DNA of 64,000 nt from Peribacillus simplex (GCF_001542915.1 NZ_LNNH01000059.1:100660-164659), one strand, 5' to 3'; counted from the first letter of the stretch, positions 9,843 to 21,372 are shown. The notes: generated from the letters alone by a model not told the origin. Numbers and translations are program-made.

Positions 9843-10598
9843 ATGTCTCATCTGACCATCGAAGAAGAACAAGTATGTTGGAAAAATTGGATTGATTGCA
9901 GAGATCCGCGAGCTGGGGACATTTTGGTCAAGAAATATATCCCTCTTGTTTCCTATCATGTTCAACGCATTTCGGTTAGCCTTCCTAAAAATGTGAGCCG
10001 TGATGATATCAGGAGTCTAGGGATGATGGGGTTATTCGATGCCCTGGAACGATTTGATACGAAGCGCGACCTGAAGTTCGATACATATGCTTCATTTAGA
10101 ATTCGAGGAGCGATTTTAGATGGATTAAGAAAAGAGGATTGGCTTCCACGGAGTGCAAGGGATAAAGCCAAGAAAATTGAGTCAGCCATAGAAAAGCTTG
10201 AGCAAAAATACATGAGGAACCTCACTCCAAATGAAATTGCAACCGAATTGAACATACCGGAAGAAGATGTGTACGCTGCGATACAAGGGAATTTCTTTGC
10301 AAATGTTCTGTCCATGGATGACCAGGAGCATGATGATAAGGATAGTAAGACTTTTCATATCAAGGATGAAAAAGCGGATTTGCCAGAGGAACATGTATTA
10401 CGGGAAGAGTTGTATATGGAATTGGCAAAAGTCATAGAGACGCTCAATGAAAAGGAACAGCTTGTCTTACAGCTCTTTTATAAAGAGGAATTGACGTTAA
10501 CCGAAATCGGGCAGGTCATGAGCCTGTCCACTTCGCGAATTTCCCAGATCCACTCAAAAGCGATTTACAAATTAAGAAACGCAATGAAAGAGCAATAA
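9843..10598 (+). CDS. sigD: RNA polymerase sigma factor SigD (flagellar/motility)
   Basis: Sigma-28 class factor for late flagellar, chemotaxis and autolysin genes. 251 residues. Sigma region 2 includes the FDTYASFRIRGAILDGLR block, region 3 follows, and the region 4 helix-turn-helix contains LTLTEIGQVMSLSTSRISQ. SD TAAGGAGG ends 7 bases before ATG 9843. Placement after cheD near the end of the operon is the classic arrangement in which distance from the operon promoter limits SigD levels. Confidence 0.97.
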   Translation: MSHLTIEEEQVCWKNWIDCRDPRAGDILVKKYIPLVSYHVQRISVSLPKNVSRDDIRSLGMMGLFDALERFDTKRDLKFDTYASFRIRGAILDGLRKEDWLPRSARDKAKKIESAIEKLEQKYMRNLTPNEIATELNIPEEDVYAAIQGNFFANVLSMDDQEHDDKDSKTFHIKDEKADLPEEHVLREELYMELAKVIETLNEKEQLVLQLFYKEELTLTEIGQVMSLSTSRISQIHSKAIYKLRNAMKEQ

Positions 10599-10845
10599 TA
10601 TCATTCTTCATCTGCGATTGGTAAGTGGGATTGGATGCGGCACCCTTATCAATGATTGTTCCAAAATCACAGAATGTTCGAACTGGACAGACACGTAATG
10701 AAAAACCTTTTAGCTTGTCTTGTCCGGTAAAAAGGATGGACAAGTGCCCGTGCAACCAAAATGGAGCGGGGATTCAAGTGAAGATTCAATGAAGGCTTTC
10801 ATTTAAGCAAGCCAGAGGGCGATTCCTGGTTATTTAGGAGGCAAT
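10599..10845. other. Spacer of 247 bases between sigD and swrB
   Basis: The two genes are close together in B. subtilis as I recall it. Here the spacer holds only short frames: one open from GTG 10625 to the stop at 10792 without an SD, and broken pieces in the other frames. A weak inverted repeat TTGTCC/GGACAA is centred near 10733. No gene, terminator or promoter can be supported; it could be a decayed gene. Confidence 0.4.
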
Positions 10846-11481
10846 ATGTCAGTATTTTTTATGTTTCTCTTGTTTGTATTGAATATATGCTCCATTTTTG
10901 CCATCATCATTTTATATTTGCGCCAAAACCGTCTAGCCAAGCTGGAAAAAGATCAAAAAGCCATCATTCGTGAAATGGAGCAGCTTTTGACCGGTTACTT
11001 AATGGAAATGAAGGAAGATAATGAAGCATTGATCAAGGCGTTCACCGAGCCGGCTGCCATGAATGGCCAGCCTTTACCGAAAGAACGGTTCGGGCAAGGG
11101 AAAGAACCCATCGGAGAGAAAGAAATTAACCATGACCAAAATACGCCTAAGGGACAAAAGGTTAAAAGTCGTGCCGCCACCAAAAGGCAGGCTATCGACG
11201 CTTACAAAAACTCGGCTGCAGAGGATGAGGACAAGCCTTTGCCGCTAATGGCCGAGGACAAGATGGAGCTTTCCCCGGCAGCCCATCCCCCAACGAATGA
11301 AGGGGAGCTGGCCGGAAAGGAATTTGCCGATTTATTAAAGTCCTCGTTGCAGGAACCCTCACTGAATGAACAAGTGTATGCATTGGCGGATCAAGGACAT
11401 TCGTTAGAAGAGATTGCCAAAAAAATGGCCCGAGGTCAAACGGAAATAGAACTACTACTGAAGTTTCGCAAGAATAGATAG
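10846..11481 (+). CDS. swrB: SwrB-like flagellar assembly/motility protein (YlxL)
   Basis: In B. subtilis SwrB helps activate the flagellar export apparatus and SigD-dependent motility. 211 residues, longer than B. subtilis SwrB. One N-terminal membrane helix (about 2-24), then a basic coiled-coil segment, a long low-complexity charged middle, and a C-terminal helix-turn-helix-like block (ALADQGHSLEEIAKKMARG). SD TAGGAGG before ATG 10846. Assignment rests on position and architecture; the middle region would not align well. Confidence 0.8.
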   Translation: MSVFFMFLLFVLNICSIFAIIILYLRQNRLAKLEKDQKAIIREMEQLLTGYLMEMKEDNEALIKAFTEPAAMNGQPLPKERFGQGKEPIGEKEINHDQNTPKGQKVKSRAATKRQAIDAYKNSAAEDEDKPLPLMAEDKMELSPAAHPPTNEGELAGKEFADLLKSSLQEPSLNEQVYALADQGHSLEEIAKKMARGQTEIELLLKFRKNR

Positions 11482-11488
11482 AAATATC

Positions 11489-11517
11489 TTGATTGTGAAG
11501 GGTCATTATGATATATT
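11489..11517 (+). promoter_or_regulatory. Sigma-A promoter for rpsB
   Basis: TTGATT (11489-11494), 17-base spacer, TATATT (11512-11517), with an extended -10 TG at 11509-11510. It would give a leader of about 110 bases before rpsB. Confidence 0.7.
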
Positions 11518-11634
11518 ATGAAATGGTGTTAATACACACGCCCCGTGATTCTTGCAGCTGGTGCTGTTTCGACAGTTTCTGTATGAAAATGATCGGGTGC
11601 GGAGGAAAAACAAAACCATTTAGGAGGAACTAAA

Positions 11635-12348
11635 ATGTCAGTCATTTCTATGAAACAATTGCTTGAAGCTGGTGTGCATTTCGGACACCAAACACGTCGC
11701 TGGAACCCTAAAATGAAGAAATATATCTTCACTGAGCGTAACGGCATCTACATCATCGACCTTCAAAAAACAGTTAAAAAGGTTGAAGAAGCTTATAACT
11801 TCGTGAAAGAATTAGCTGCTAACGGCGGTACTGTTCTTTTCGTTGGTACTAAAAAACAAGCTCAAGAATCTGTTAAAGAAGAAGCTATCCGTTCAGGTAT
11901 GTACTATGTAAACCAACGCTGGTTAGGTGGAACTTTAACAAACTTTGAAACAATCCAAAAACGTATTGCTCGTCTTAAAGATATCGAAAAAATGGAAGCA
12001 AACGGAACTTTCGAAGTGCTTCCTAAAAAAGAAGTTATCCAACTTAAAAAAGAATGGGATCGCTTAGAGAAATTCTTAGGCGGTATTAAAGATATGAAGA
12101 CTCTTCCTGATGCGATCTTCGTTATCGACCCTCGCAAAGAGCGTATCGCTGTTGCGGAAGCACACAAATTACACATTCCACTTGTAGGTATCGTTGATAC
12201 AAACTGTGATCCGGATGAAATCGATGTAGTTATTCCTGCGAATGACGATGCAATCCGTGCTGTTAAATTATTAACAGGTAAAATGGCAGATGCTATCTTA
12301 GAAGCTAAACAAGGTGAAGAAACAGCAACTGAAACAACAACTGCTTAA
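11635..12348 (+). CDS. rpsB: 30S ribosomal protein S2
   Basis: Ribosomal protein S2, bound at the back of the 30S head-body junction. 237 residues, family start [19 protein letters not shown] and the typical WLGGTLTNF and [13 protein letters not shown] motifs. SD TAGGAGGA before ATG 11635. Codon choice (CGT, AAC, GGT and similar) is strongly biased compared with the preceding motility genes, as expected of a highly expressed gene. The C-terminus ends in a Glu/Thr-rich tail. Confidence 0.99.
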   Translation: MSVISMKQLLEAGVHFGHQTRRWNPKMKKYIFTERNGIYIIDLQKTVKKVEEAYNFVKELAANGGTVLFVGTKKQAQESVKEEAIRSGMYYVNQRWLGGTLTNFETIQKRIARLKDIEKMEANGTFEVLPKKEVIQLKKEWDRLEKFLGGIKDMKTLPDAIFVIDPRKERIAVAEAHKLHIPLVGIVDTNCDPDEIDVVIPANDDAIRAVKLLTGKMADAILEAKQGEETATETTTA

Positions 12349-12371
12349 TAAGCAAAAAAAGGTTGCTTATT
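12347..12371 (+). repeat. Perfect 9-bp hairpin at the rpsB stop codon
   Basis: AATAAGCAA (12347-12355) pairs with TTGCTTATT (12363-12371) around a 7-base loop. No U-run follows, so it is not a terminator by itself. It may protect or process the rpsB 3' end. Confidence 0.55.
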
Positions 12372-12378
12372 CAGTAAG

Positions 12379-12420
12379 AAAAAGGTGATAAGAGGATAAT
12401 GCCTTTTATCCCTTTTTTTT
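12379..12420 (+). terminator. Rho-independent terminator after rpsB
   Basis: An A-rich arm AAAAAGGTGATAA (12379-12391) pairs with TTATCCCTTTTTT further on, with one mismatch and one G-U pair, and runs into eight T residues (12413-12420). Confidence 0.7.
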
Positions 12421-12648
12421 GCACTAAATAAGCATACATAAATCACCACGCCAATGTTGAAAAGGCAGGCTGATTTTTAAGGGAAAAGGACTTTCGGCCG
12501 TTTGGTTTTGTCGATAAGACTGGCTTTTCTGGCAGATAGTTCTGGCATTCTGCCGAGTTTCGTTATTTTCTTTGATAATAACCGTATTTTCTGGCAAAAA
12601 TGGGTAAAGATTGAATAAACTGCATTTAATTTGAGGAGGATATATATT

Positions 12649-13533
12649 ATGGCAATCACTGCACAATTAGTTAAAGAATTGCGTGAAAAAACTGGTGCCG
12701 GCATGATGGATTGTAAAAAGGCGCTTGTACAAACGGAAGGCGATATGGAAAAAGCGATCGATTTCCTACGTGAAAAAGGAATTGCAAAAGCTGCCAATAA
12801 AGGCGACCGTATCGCTGCTGAAGGATTGACTTCTATCGTGGTTGACGGAAGCCAAGCGGTCATTCTTGAAGTGAACTCAGAAACTGACTTCGTTGCTAAA
12901 AACGAAGGCTTCCAAACTCTTGTTAAAGAATTGGCTGCATTCCTTCTTGCTAACAAACCTGAAAGCGTTGAAGCAGCTCTAGAGCAAACTATGGAAAATG
13001 GAGCAAAAGTTGCAGATCATATCAATGCTGCTGTTGCTAAAATCGGGGAAAAATTAACGCTTCGCCGTTTCCAAGTTGTTACAAAAACTGATAGTGATGC
13101 ATTTGGTGCTTACCTTCACATGGGCGGCCGCATCAGCGTACTATCCGTTGTTGAAGGCACAACTGACGAAGAAGCAGCTAAAGGCGTTTCCATGCATATC
13201 GCTGCTCTTAACCCAAAATATATCTCTCGTGACCAAGTCGATGCTAGTGAATTAGATCGCGAGCGCGAAGTTCTTACACAACAAGCACTTAATGAAGGCA
13301 AACCAGAAAAAATCGTTGCAAAAATGGTTGAAGGGCGCATCAACAAATTCTACGAAGAAATTTGTGTGAATGAGCAAGCTTTCGTTAAAAACCCAGATCA
13401 AAAAGTGGGAGAATTCGTTGAATCAAAAGGCGGAAAACTTCTTTCATTCGTTCGTTATGAAGTAGGGGAAGGTCTTGAGAAACGTCAAGAAAACTTTGCT
13501 GAAGAAGTAATGAACCAAGTTAAAAAAGACTAA
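12649..13533 (+). CDS. tsf: Translation elongation factor Ts
   Basis: Guanine-nucleotide exchange factor for EF-Tu. 294 residues. UBA-like N-terminus with the signature [16 protein letters not shown], then [13 protein letters not shown] 12649 follows SD GAGGAGG by a normal distance; the in-frame ATG at 12631 lies upstream of this SD and would not use it. Strong codon bias. The 228 bases before it hold the rpsB terminator and no promoter that I could place with confidence. Confidence 0.98.
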   Translation: MAITAQLVKELREKTGAGMMDCKKALVQTEGDMEKAIDFLREKGIAKAANKGDRIAAEGLTSIVVDGSQAVILEVNSETDFVAKNEGFQTLVKELAAFLLANKPESVEAALEQTMENGAKVADHINAAVAKIGEKLTLRRFQVVTKTDSDAFGAYLHMGGRISVLSVVEGTTDEEAAKGVSMHIAALNPKYISRDQVDASELDREREVLTQQALNEGKPEKIVAKMVEGRINKFYEEICVNEQAFVKNPDQKVGEFVESKGGKLLSFVRYEVGEGLEKRQENFAEEVMNQVKKD

Positions 13534-13542
13534 CTGCTAAAT

Positions 13543-13577
13543 AAAAATAGGGAACACTCTGGTGTTCCCTATTTTTT
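13543..13577 (+). terminator. Strong terminator after tsf
   Basis: A 15-bp perfect stem (AAAAATAGGGAACAC at 13543-13557 with its complement from 13562) closes a TCTG loop and ends in a T-run. Confidence 0.92.
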
Positions 13578-13649
13578 GAAACTTTTTGGCATTATTGCCA
13601 TTGGAAGCATGAAGAACAATTGAATAAGATTACATAGTTGGAGGGTGTC

Positions 13650-14372
13650 ATGAGTAACGCTAAATATAAACGTGTAGTATTAAAACTCAGCGGCGAAGCA
13701 TTAGCCGGAGAAGAGGGATTTGGAATCAATCCCGCTGTAATTAAATCTATCGCTGAACAAGTCAAGGAAGTGGCAGAGCTTGATGTGGAAGTGGCTGTAG
13801 TTGTAGGCGGCGGAAACATATGGCGCGGGAAGATTGGCAGCGAAATGGGCATGGATCGTGCCAATGCCGATTATATGGGGATGCTGGCGACTGTCATGAA
13901 CTCTTTGGCTCTACAAGACAGCCTCGATCAACTAGGAATCGAAACGCGCGTGCAGACTTCGATTGAGATGAGGCAGGTTGCGGAACCTTACATTAGACGC
14001 CGTGCAATCAGGCATTTGGAGAAAAAGAGAGTCGTGATCTTTGCTGCTGGTACAGGTAATCCTTATTTTTCAACGGATACCACTGCCGCTCTGCGTGCTG
14101 CTGAAATCGAAGCTGATGTCATCCTGATGGCGAAGAATAATGTGGATGGCGTCTACAATGCCGACCCTGTTAAGGATAAAAATGCAGTGAAATATGATCA
14201 ACTTTCCTATCTTGATGTGATTAAAGAAGGCTTGGAAGTAATGGACTCGACTGCGTCCTCATTATGCATGGACAATGATATTCCATTGATCGTCTTCTCG
14301 ATCATGGAAAAAGGCAATATAAAACGGGCCGTTTTAGGCGAAACGCTTGGAACAATAGTTAGGGGGAAATAA
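13650..14372 (+). CDS. pyrH: UMP kinase PyrH
   Basis: Amino-acid-kinase-fold enzyme that phosphorylates UMP to UDP. 240 residues. KLSGEALAG phosphate loop near residue 12, [11 protein letters not shown], and the C-terminal DNDIPLIVF block. ATG 13650 follows SD GGAGGGTG; the in-frame TTG at 13638 overlaps that SD. Only 3 bases separate it from frr. Confidence 0.98.
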   Translation: MSNAKYKRVVLKLSGEALAGEEGFGINPAVIKSIAEQVKEVAELDVEVAVVVGGGNIWRGKIGSEMGMDRANADYMGMLATVMNSLALQDSLDQLGIETRVQTSIEMRQVAEPYIRRRAIRHLEKKRVVIFAAGTGNPYFSTDTTAALRAAEIEADVILMAKNNVDGVYNADPVKDKNAVKYDQLSYLDVIKEGLEVMDSTASSLCMDNDIPLIVFSIMEKGNIKRAVLGETLGTIVRGK

Positions 14373-14375
14373 AAG

Positions 14376-14933
14376 ATGCCGAAGCAAGTTATTTCAAATG
14401 CGAAAACGAAAATGGAAAAAGCCATTGGAGCGTACACACGTGAATTAGCCAGCATCCGTGCCGGAAGGGCAAATGCCTCATTGCTTGATAGAATCTCGAT
14501 TGATTATTATGGTTCTCAAACACCGGTTAACCAGGTGGCAGGCATTTCCGTACCGGAAGCTCGACTATTAGTGATCCAACCCTATGATAAAACGGTTTTA
14601 GGGGAAATTGAAAAAGCCATATTAAAATCAGACCTAGGCTTAAATCCTTCAAATGACGGATCGATCATCAGGATAGCGATTCCAGCTTTAACGGAAGAAC
14701 GCAGAAAAGAGCTTGTAAAAGTGGTCAAGAAAGAAGCGGAAGAAGCGAAAATCGCAATCCGCAACGTACGTCGTGATGCTAACGATGACTTGAAGAAGCT
14801 TGAAAAAAATGGTGAAATCACGGAAGATGATTTACGCGGCTATGCTGATGACATTCAAAAGATGACGGATGGCAATATCACGAAAATCGATGAGATTACC
14901 AAAGATAAAGAAAAAGAAATTTTGGAAGTATAA
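14376..14933 (+). CDS. frr: Ribosome recycling factor
   Basis: Splits post-termination ribosomes with EF-G. 185 residues, the standard length. [18 protein letters not shown] and the [14 protein letters not shown] block are diagnostic. SD AGGGGGAA before ATG 14376. The end is followed by a small hairpin AATTCC/GGAATT (14932-14950) without a T-run. Confidence 0.98.
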   Translation: MPKQVISNAKTKMEKAIGAYTRELASIRAGRANASLLDRISIDYYGSQTPVNQVAGISVPEARLLVIQPYDKTVLGEIEKAILKSDLGLNPSNDGSIIRIAIPALTEERRKELVKVVKKEAEEAKIAIRNVRRDANDDLKKLEKNGEITEDDLRGYADDIQKMTDGNITKIDEITKDKEKEILEV

Positions 14934-15025
14934 TTCCCACTAATGGAATTGATTAAGTAAAGAGGGCCTAATCCATACTGATCATGTCTTGGTTCTAACA
15001 TATAGGTGTGCTTAAAAGAGAAAAC

Positions 15026-15034
15026 TGTTATAAT
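15026..15034 (+). promoter_or_regulatory. Extended -10 promoter element in the frr-uppS gap
   Basis: TG-T-TATAAT (15026-15034), a perfect extended -10. No good -35 was seen 17 bases upstream. A start near 15041 would lead into the small ORF at 15103 and on to uppS. Confidence 0.45.
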
Positions 15035-15102
15035 AAGGTTTCTCCGATAATGTGTACTCTTTAAGTTAGGATGTTGCATGGGACGTTGGAGGTGGCCCTT
15101 TT

Positions 15103-15207
15103 TTGCATTTTTCACCGGACTTTGACCCGGTGACCGAAAAAAAACTTAATGTGATTACCCGCTTTCAAGCTTCTAATGAAGAAATAATTTTCATAATAAT
15201 AATATGA
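15103..15207 (+). CDS. Candidate 34-codon small ORF before uppS
   Basis: TTG 15103 lies 7 bases after GGAGGTGG (15088-15095), one of the best SD matches in the window, and downstream of the extended -10 at 15026-15034. The frame stays open for 34 codons to TGA 15205-15207. The peptide begins MHFSPDFDPVTEKK and ends in a run of Ile codons over AT-rich DNA. No family recognised. It could be a real small protein, a leader peptide, or an SD-like accident. Confidence 0.3.
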   Translation: MHFSPDFDPVTEKKLNVITRFQASNEEIIFIIII

Positions 15208-15328
15208 GAACCAACTTTTTTTTGATATTATAATATAGATTCTTTTTTGCAAAAATGCTTGATATACATAGCGCACGAAAATATTGCCTTTGTAGAGAGA
15301 TAAGTACAACCTGATGGGGGACTAACAT

Positions 15329-16102
15329 ATGTATTCACTATGGAAGCGTTTCGTTAAAAAAGATGCTTCTTCCGATGTAACAAATAGGATTCAGCATATT
15401 CAGCAGTTTGATGTTCCTCAGCATATTGCCATCATAATGGATGGAAATGGCCGTTGGGCGAAAAAAAGGGCATTGCCGCGCGTGGCGGGACATCATGAAG
15501 GAATGAAAACTGTTCGTAAAATTACGAAAGTTGCCAATAAATTAGGTGTCAAGACATTGACCGTCTATGCGTTTTCGACGGAAAACTGGAAACGTCCAAA
15601 AAGTGAAGTCGACTTTTTGATGAAGCTTCCCCAGGAATTTCTTGGGACCTTTTTGCCTGAGCTCATTTCCGAAAATGTAAGGGTGGAAACCATTGGGGAA
15701 TTGTCACTACTTCCATCTCACACTCAAAATGCCGTAATAAGGGCAATGGAAGATACGAAGGATAATGACGGGATGATCCTGAATTTCGCTTTGAACTATG
15801 GGAGCAGGGGAGAGATTGTATCCGCGGTGAATAGCATTATTCAAGATGCTAAGAATGGTATAATAAAGGAAGATGTATCTGAGCAAATGCTCTCCGGTTA
15901 CTTGATGACCGAGCATTTGTCCGATCCTGATTTACTGATTCGCACAAGCGGCGAAATCCGTTTAAGCAATTTCATGCTATGGCAGGCCGCTTACACTGAA
16001 TTATGGTTTACTGAGGTGCTATGGCCTGATTTTAGTGAGGAGCATTTATTACAGGCGATTGAGGAGTATCAAAAGCGTTCACGTAGATTCGGTGGCGTTT
16101 AA
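15329..16102 (+). CDS. uppS: Undecaprenyl diphosphate synthase
   Basis: cis-Prenyltransferase that makes the C55 carrier lipid for peptidoglycan and teichoic acid synthesis. 257 residues. Catalytic D38 in IIMDGNGRWAKKR, and C-terminal RTSGEIRLSNFMLWQ with the ELWF end of the substrate site. ATG 15329 with SD GATGGGGGA. First gene of the uppS-cdsA-dxr-rseP block. Confidence 0.98.
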   Translation: MYSLWKRFVKKDASSDVTNRIQHIQQFDVPQHIAIIMDGNGRWAKKRALPRVAGHHEGMKTVRKITKVANKLGVKTLTVYAFSTENWKRPKSEVDFLMKLPQEFLGTFLPELISENVRVETIGELSLLPSHTQNAVIRAMEDTKDNDGMILNFALNYGSRGEIVSAVNSIIQDAKNGIIKEDVSEQMLSGYLMTEHLSDPDLLIRTSGEIRLSNFMLWQAAYTELWFTEVLWPDFSEEHLLQAIEEYQKRSRRFGGV

Positions 16103-16127
16103 TGCAGAAGGCGAGGAAATTGGAATA

Positions 16128-16925
16128 ATGAAACAACGAATAATTACTGCGGTCGTAGTTGCCGCTATCTTCATTCCACTGGTTATTTTAGGGGAGATCC
16201 CGTTTTTATTGACGGTTTATCTATTGGCTTCCATCGGTTTATATGAACTGATGAAGATGAAAAATTTGCGTGTATTCTCATTTGAGGCCATTCTCTCACA
16301 CCTTTTATTATGGGTGCTTTTATTGCCTGAACAATATTCCGCTTTTTTGGCGGACATTGATTATGATAAGGTGCAAATCTTTTTAATCGGGGTTTTGCTG
16401 TTCTTATTGTACACTGTCGTTTCCAAAAATCGATTCACTTTTGATGATGCTGGATTTTTAGTGATTTCCATCCTTTACCTGGGAGTGGGCTTCTACTATC
16501 TATTCGAAACACGTGATTCCGCAGGACTGGGACTGATTTATATCTTGCTGACCCTATTTACGATCTGGGCAACGGATTCCGGAGCCTACTTCATTGGCAA
16601 GGCTATAGGCAAAAGAAAGCTATGGCCGGAAATAAGTCCAAATAAGACGGTGGAAGGTTTTATCGGCGGGGTATTTTCAGCGATGATCGTCGGTGTGCTC
16701 TTTTATGCCTTCTCAAGCCTGGATTACACGTTATTTCAGCTATTATTGATATCGTTGGTGATTGGGGTTTTCGGCCAATTGGGGGACCTTGTCCAATCCG
16801 CCTATAAACGTCATTATGGGGTTAAGGACTCGGGAAAGATCCTTCCGGGGCATGGCGGGATATTGGACAGGCTTGATAGTTTGATATTCATTTTACCGAT
16901 TTTGCATTTATTGCACGTTTTATAA
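16128..16925 (+). CDS. cdsA: Phosphatidate cytidylyltransferase
   Basis: Makes CDP-diacylglycerol from phosphatidic acid and CTP; integral membrane enzyme. 265 residues with about eight membrane segments. The family signature near the C-terminus reads SAYKRHYGVKDSGKILPGHG followed by GILDRLD. The start is ATG 16128 behind SD GAGGAA (16113-16118). The frame is open further upstream into uppS but that part codes no membrane segment. It supplies pgsA (62035) with its substrate. Confidence 0.97.
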   Translation: MKQRIITAVVVAAIFIPLVILGEIPFLLTVYLLASIGLYELMKMKNLRVFSFEAILSHLLLWVLLLPEQYSAFLADIDYDKVQIFLIGVLLFLLYTVVSKNRFTFDDAGFLVISILYLGVGFYYLFETRDSAGLGLIYILLTLFTIWATDSGAYFIGKAIGKRKLWPEISPNKTVEGFIGGVFSAMIVGVLFYAFSSLDYTLFQLLLISLVIGVFGQLGDLVQSAYKRHYGVKDSGKILPGHGGILDRLDSLIFILPILHLLHVL

Positions 16926-16957
16926 TATAAATATAGGCAAGCGTCAGGAATTAGGAG

Positions 16958-18127
16958 ATGAATAAATTGAAAAATATCAGCCTTTTGGGCGCAACAGGTT
17001 CGATTGGTCAGCAAACAGCGGATGTGGTGAGGTCACATCCTGAGCAATTCAAAATCGTGGCGCTTTCTGCTGGAAAGAATTTAGATTTGGTGAGGGCTTA
17101 TATAGAAGAGTTTGAACCGAAACTGGTTTCAGTCCAGGCGGAAGAAGATTATCGAGTATTGAAAAATGAATTTACCAGCCGGAAGGATATCGAATTCATG
17201 TTTGGGGATGAGGGATTGACGGCAGTTGCTGTATACGATCAAGCGACGATATTGGTCAATGCCGTCATCGGAAGTGTGGGTCTTTACCCGACGCTCCAGG
17301 CAATCAAGGCTAAAAAGGATATAGCCATCGCCAACAAGGAGACTTTAGTGACGGCGGGGCATTTGGTCATGAGTGAAGCGAAAAAAGCAGGGGTGAGATT
17401 GCTTCCTGTCGATAGTGAGCATTCCGCAATCTTTCAGGCCCTGCAGGGTGAAAACGATAAAAATATTGAACGTTTAGTCATTACTGCTTCAGGCGGCAGT
17501 TTTCGCGATAGAACCAGGGAAGAATTGAAAGGGGTAACGGTGGAAGAGGCGTTGAACCATCCGAATTGGTCGATGGGCGCGAAAATCACGATTGATTCGG
17601 CCTCCATGATGAATAAGGGATTGGAAGTAATTGAGGCACACTGGCTATTCGAGCTTCCTTACGATAAAATTGATGTACTGTTACATAAGGAGAGCATCAT
17701 CCATTCCATGGTTGAATTTCATGACTCCAGCGTGATTGCGCAATTGGGAACACCAGATATGCGCGTACCGATTCAATATGCCCTTACTTACCCAGACAGG
17801 ATGCCTCTTGGAGGGCGCAAACGCCTGAACTTGGCCGAAGCGGGGAAACTGCATTTTAGTGATATGGATTTCACTAGATATCCTTGTTTGCAATTCGCCT
17901 ATAAAGCGGGTAAAATGGGCGGAACGATGACAACCGTGCTGAATGCAGCCAATGAAGCGGCAGTTGCCGCATTTTTATCTGGAAAGATATCTTTCCTCGA
18001 GATTGAGACACTGATCGAAAAAGCGCTGAATCAGCATTCCGTCATTGCCCTTCCGGATTTAGAAACGATTTCTGAAGTGGATATCATGACAAGGCAGTAT
18101 ATAGAATCCATAGTGAAAGATAGGTGA
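16958..18127 (+). CDS. dxr: 1-Deoxy-D-xylulose 5-phosphate reductoisomerase
   Basis: Second enzyme of the MEP isoprenoid pathway, providing precursors for UppS. 389 residues. NADPH loop [22 protein letters not shown], metal/substrate block [13 protein letters not shown], and [11 protein letters not shown]. The start may be ATG 16958 (AGGAA 7 bases upstream) or TTG 16967 (AGGAG 9 bases upstream); the second would begin MKNISLLG, like the B. subtilis protein. Confidence 0.97.
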   Translation: MNKLKNISLLGATGSIGQQTADVVRSHPEQFKIVALSAGKNLDLVRAYIEEFEPKLVSVQAEEDYRVLKNEFTSRKDIEFMFGDEGLTAVAVYDQATILVNAVIGSVGLYPTLQAIKAKKDIAIANKETLVTAGHLVMSEAKKAGVRLLPVDSEHSAIFQALQGENDKNIERLVITASGGSFRDRTREELKGVTVEEALNHPNWSMGAKITIDSASMMNKGLEVIEAHWLFELPYDKIDVLLHKESIIHSMVEFHDSSVIAQLGTPDMRVPIQYALTYPDRMPLGGRKRLNLAEAGKLHFSDMDFTRYPCLQFAYKAGKMGGTMTTVLNAANEAAVAAFLSGKISFLEIETLIEKALNQHSVIALPDLETISEVDIMTRQYIESIVKDR

Positions 18128-18134
18128 TTGGAAC

Positions 18135-19403
18135 ATGCAGACTTTAGAAACGATTATAGCGTTCATCATCATATTTGGCGCTCTTGTATTTTTCCATGAG
18201 CTTGGACATTTAGTGTTTGCAAAGCGGGCAGGCATCTTATGCCGTGAGTTCGCAATTGGCTTCGGGCCAAAAGTATTCACGTACAAAAAGCAGGAAACCG
18301 TGTATACGATTCGATTGCTCCCTCTTGGCGGTTATGTACGCATGGCTGGGGAAGATGCAGAAAATATTGAACTGAAGCCCGGATATCGCGTTGGATTAAT
18401 GTTTGATCAGGAAGAGAATGTTACAAAAATCATTATGAACAACAAAGATAAGTATCCTGATATTCGTCTTGTGGAAGTCGAATTGATCGACCTTGATCAT
18501 AAACTAATCCTGACTGGTTATGAAGAGGGCGAAGAAGATGAATTAAAGACGTTTCCCATTCATAAAGAAGCGGTAATCGTCGAAAATGGTATGGAAAACC
18601 AGATTGCCCCATACGACCGGCAGTTTGCCTCGAAATCGCTCGGCCATCGCTTCCTTACGATTTTAGCTGGTCCGGCGATGAACTTTGTTTTGGCCTTTGT
18701 CATTTTTGTCTTGATCGGCTTATTTCAGGGAGTCGTAGTTGATGAAGCGAAGCTTGGTGAACTGACACCGGAAGGTTCGGCTGTAAATGCCGGGCTTAAG
18801 TCTGGAGATATCATTCAATCCATCGAAGGGTCGGAAGTCTCTTCGTGGGAAGATGTTCAGGAAAGTATCCAAAAAAATCCTGGGCAGGAAATTGAATTTG
18901 TTGTTGATAGGGACGGAAAAACATTTGAAGTACCTGTCGTTCCTCAAGAAGTTGAGCGAGAAGGCAAGAAAATAGGGATTATCGGTGTATACCCTCCGGT
19001 TGAAAAAGCGCCTATCAAAGCAATCCAATACGGTTTTACGGAGACCTATTTCTGGACAAAACAAATTTTCATCATCCTAGGTGACCTCATAACGGGTGGG
19101 TTTACGATTGACAGCCTTTCCGGTCCCGTAGGAATCTACAAATCAACGGAAGAAGTCGCAAAGCAAGGTATCTTCACGTTGATGAAATGGGCAGGCTTGC
19201 TCAGCATTAACCTTGGGATCATGAACCTGTTGCCGCTCCCGGCATTGGATGGAGGCAGATTGTTATTCTTTGTCGTAGAATTCTTAAGAGGAAAGCCGAT
19301 CGACCGTCAAAAAGAAGGAATGGTTCACTTCATCGGCTTTGCACTGCTGATGCTGTTGATGATCGTCGTTACATGGAATGACATCCAGCGTTTCTTTTTG
19401 TAA
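18135..19403 (+). CDS. rseP: Site-2 protease RseP/RasP
   Basis: Intramembrane zinc metalloprotease that cleaves anti-sigma factors and signal-peptide remnants. 422 residues. First membrane helix carries HELGH at 21-25. A PDZ domain occupies about 195-280. The C-terminal helix has LPLPALDGGRLLFF, supplying the Asp ligand. SD AGGTGATTGG overlaps the dxr stop. The gene is followed by a hairpin terminator. Confidence 0.97.
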   Translation: MQTLETIIAFIIIFGALVFFHELGHLVFAKRAGILCREFAIGFGPKVFTYKKQETVYTIRLLPLGGYVRMAGEDAENIELKPGYRVGLMFDQEENVTKIIMNNKDKYPDIRLVEVELIDLDHKLILTGYEEGEEDELKTFPIHKEAVIVENGMENQIAPYDRQFASKSLGHRFLTILAGPAMNFVLAFVIFVLIGLFQGVVVDEAKLGELTPEGSAVNAGLKSGDIIQSIEGSEVSSWEDVQESIQKNPGQEIEFVVDRDGKTFEVPVVPQEVEREGKKIGIIGVYPPVEKAPIKAIQYGFTETYFWTKQIFIILGDLITGGFTIDSLSGPVGIYKSTEEVAKQGIFTLMKWAGLLSINLGIMNLLPLPALDGGRLLFFVVEFLRGKPIDRQKEGMVHFIGFALLMLLMIVVTWNDIQRFFL

Positions 19404-19421
19404 GCCATTAATCGATAAAGT

Positions 19422-19460
19422 GAAACAGCCAGCAGGTTTTTCTGTTGGCTGTTTCTTATC
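19422..19460 (+). terminator. Hairpin terminator after rseP
   Basis: GAAACAGCCAGCAG (19422-19435) pairs with CTGTTGGCTGTTTC (19442-19455), 14 bp with one G-U. The tail is short in T, so termination may be incomplete. Confidence 0.7.
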
Positions 19461-19492
19461 TCATAGTTTTTTAGCTGTTTTAGGGAAATAGT

Positions 19493-19521
19493 TTGTTTTC
19501 TAGCGAAATCGTCAGTATAAT
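19493..19521 (+). promoter_or_regulatory. Sigma-A promoter for proS
   Basis: TTGTTT (19493-19498), 17-base spacer, perfect TATAAT (19516-19521). Leader of about 125 bases. Confidence 0.75.
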
Positions 19522-19642
19522 CGAGAATGAGTATAGTAAACAAGCTTTAAAAAAAGAACTTAGATTTTTTTTTGTGATTGGAACCGATGATGCCATGGTA
19601 TGAATGACTATGGTTATGGATTAATTATTAAGGAATTATTGA

Positions 19643-21355
<1,713 letters not shown>

Positions 21356-21372
21356 ATTTAAGAGGGGGTTCG

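Larger units (their letters stand above)
14934..15328. other. 395-base spacer between frr and uppS
   Basis: It holds an extended -10 element at 15026-15034, a candidate 34-codon ORF with a strong SD (15103-15207), a CACCGG/CCGGTG hairpin (15113-15132) lying inside that ORF, and a very AT-rich stretch from about 15180 to 15260. No clear terminator for frr and no clear uppS promoter were found; TTGATA with TATTGC 17 bases on (from 15260) is a weak candidate. Confidence 0.5.

Noticed and set aside
10625..10792. 55-codon frame starting GTG in the sigD-swrB gap
   Set aside because: It has no SD, follows a stop directly and shows no recognisable protein pattern.
15113..15132. CACCGG/CCGGTG hairpin as an frr terminator
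   Set aside because: It is followed by A residues, not T, on the plus strand, and no T-run follows on the minus strand; it lies inside a candidate ORF.
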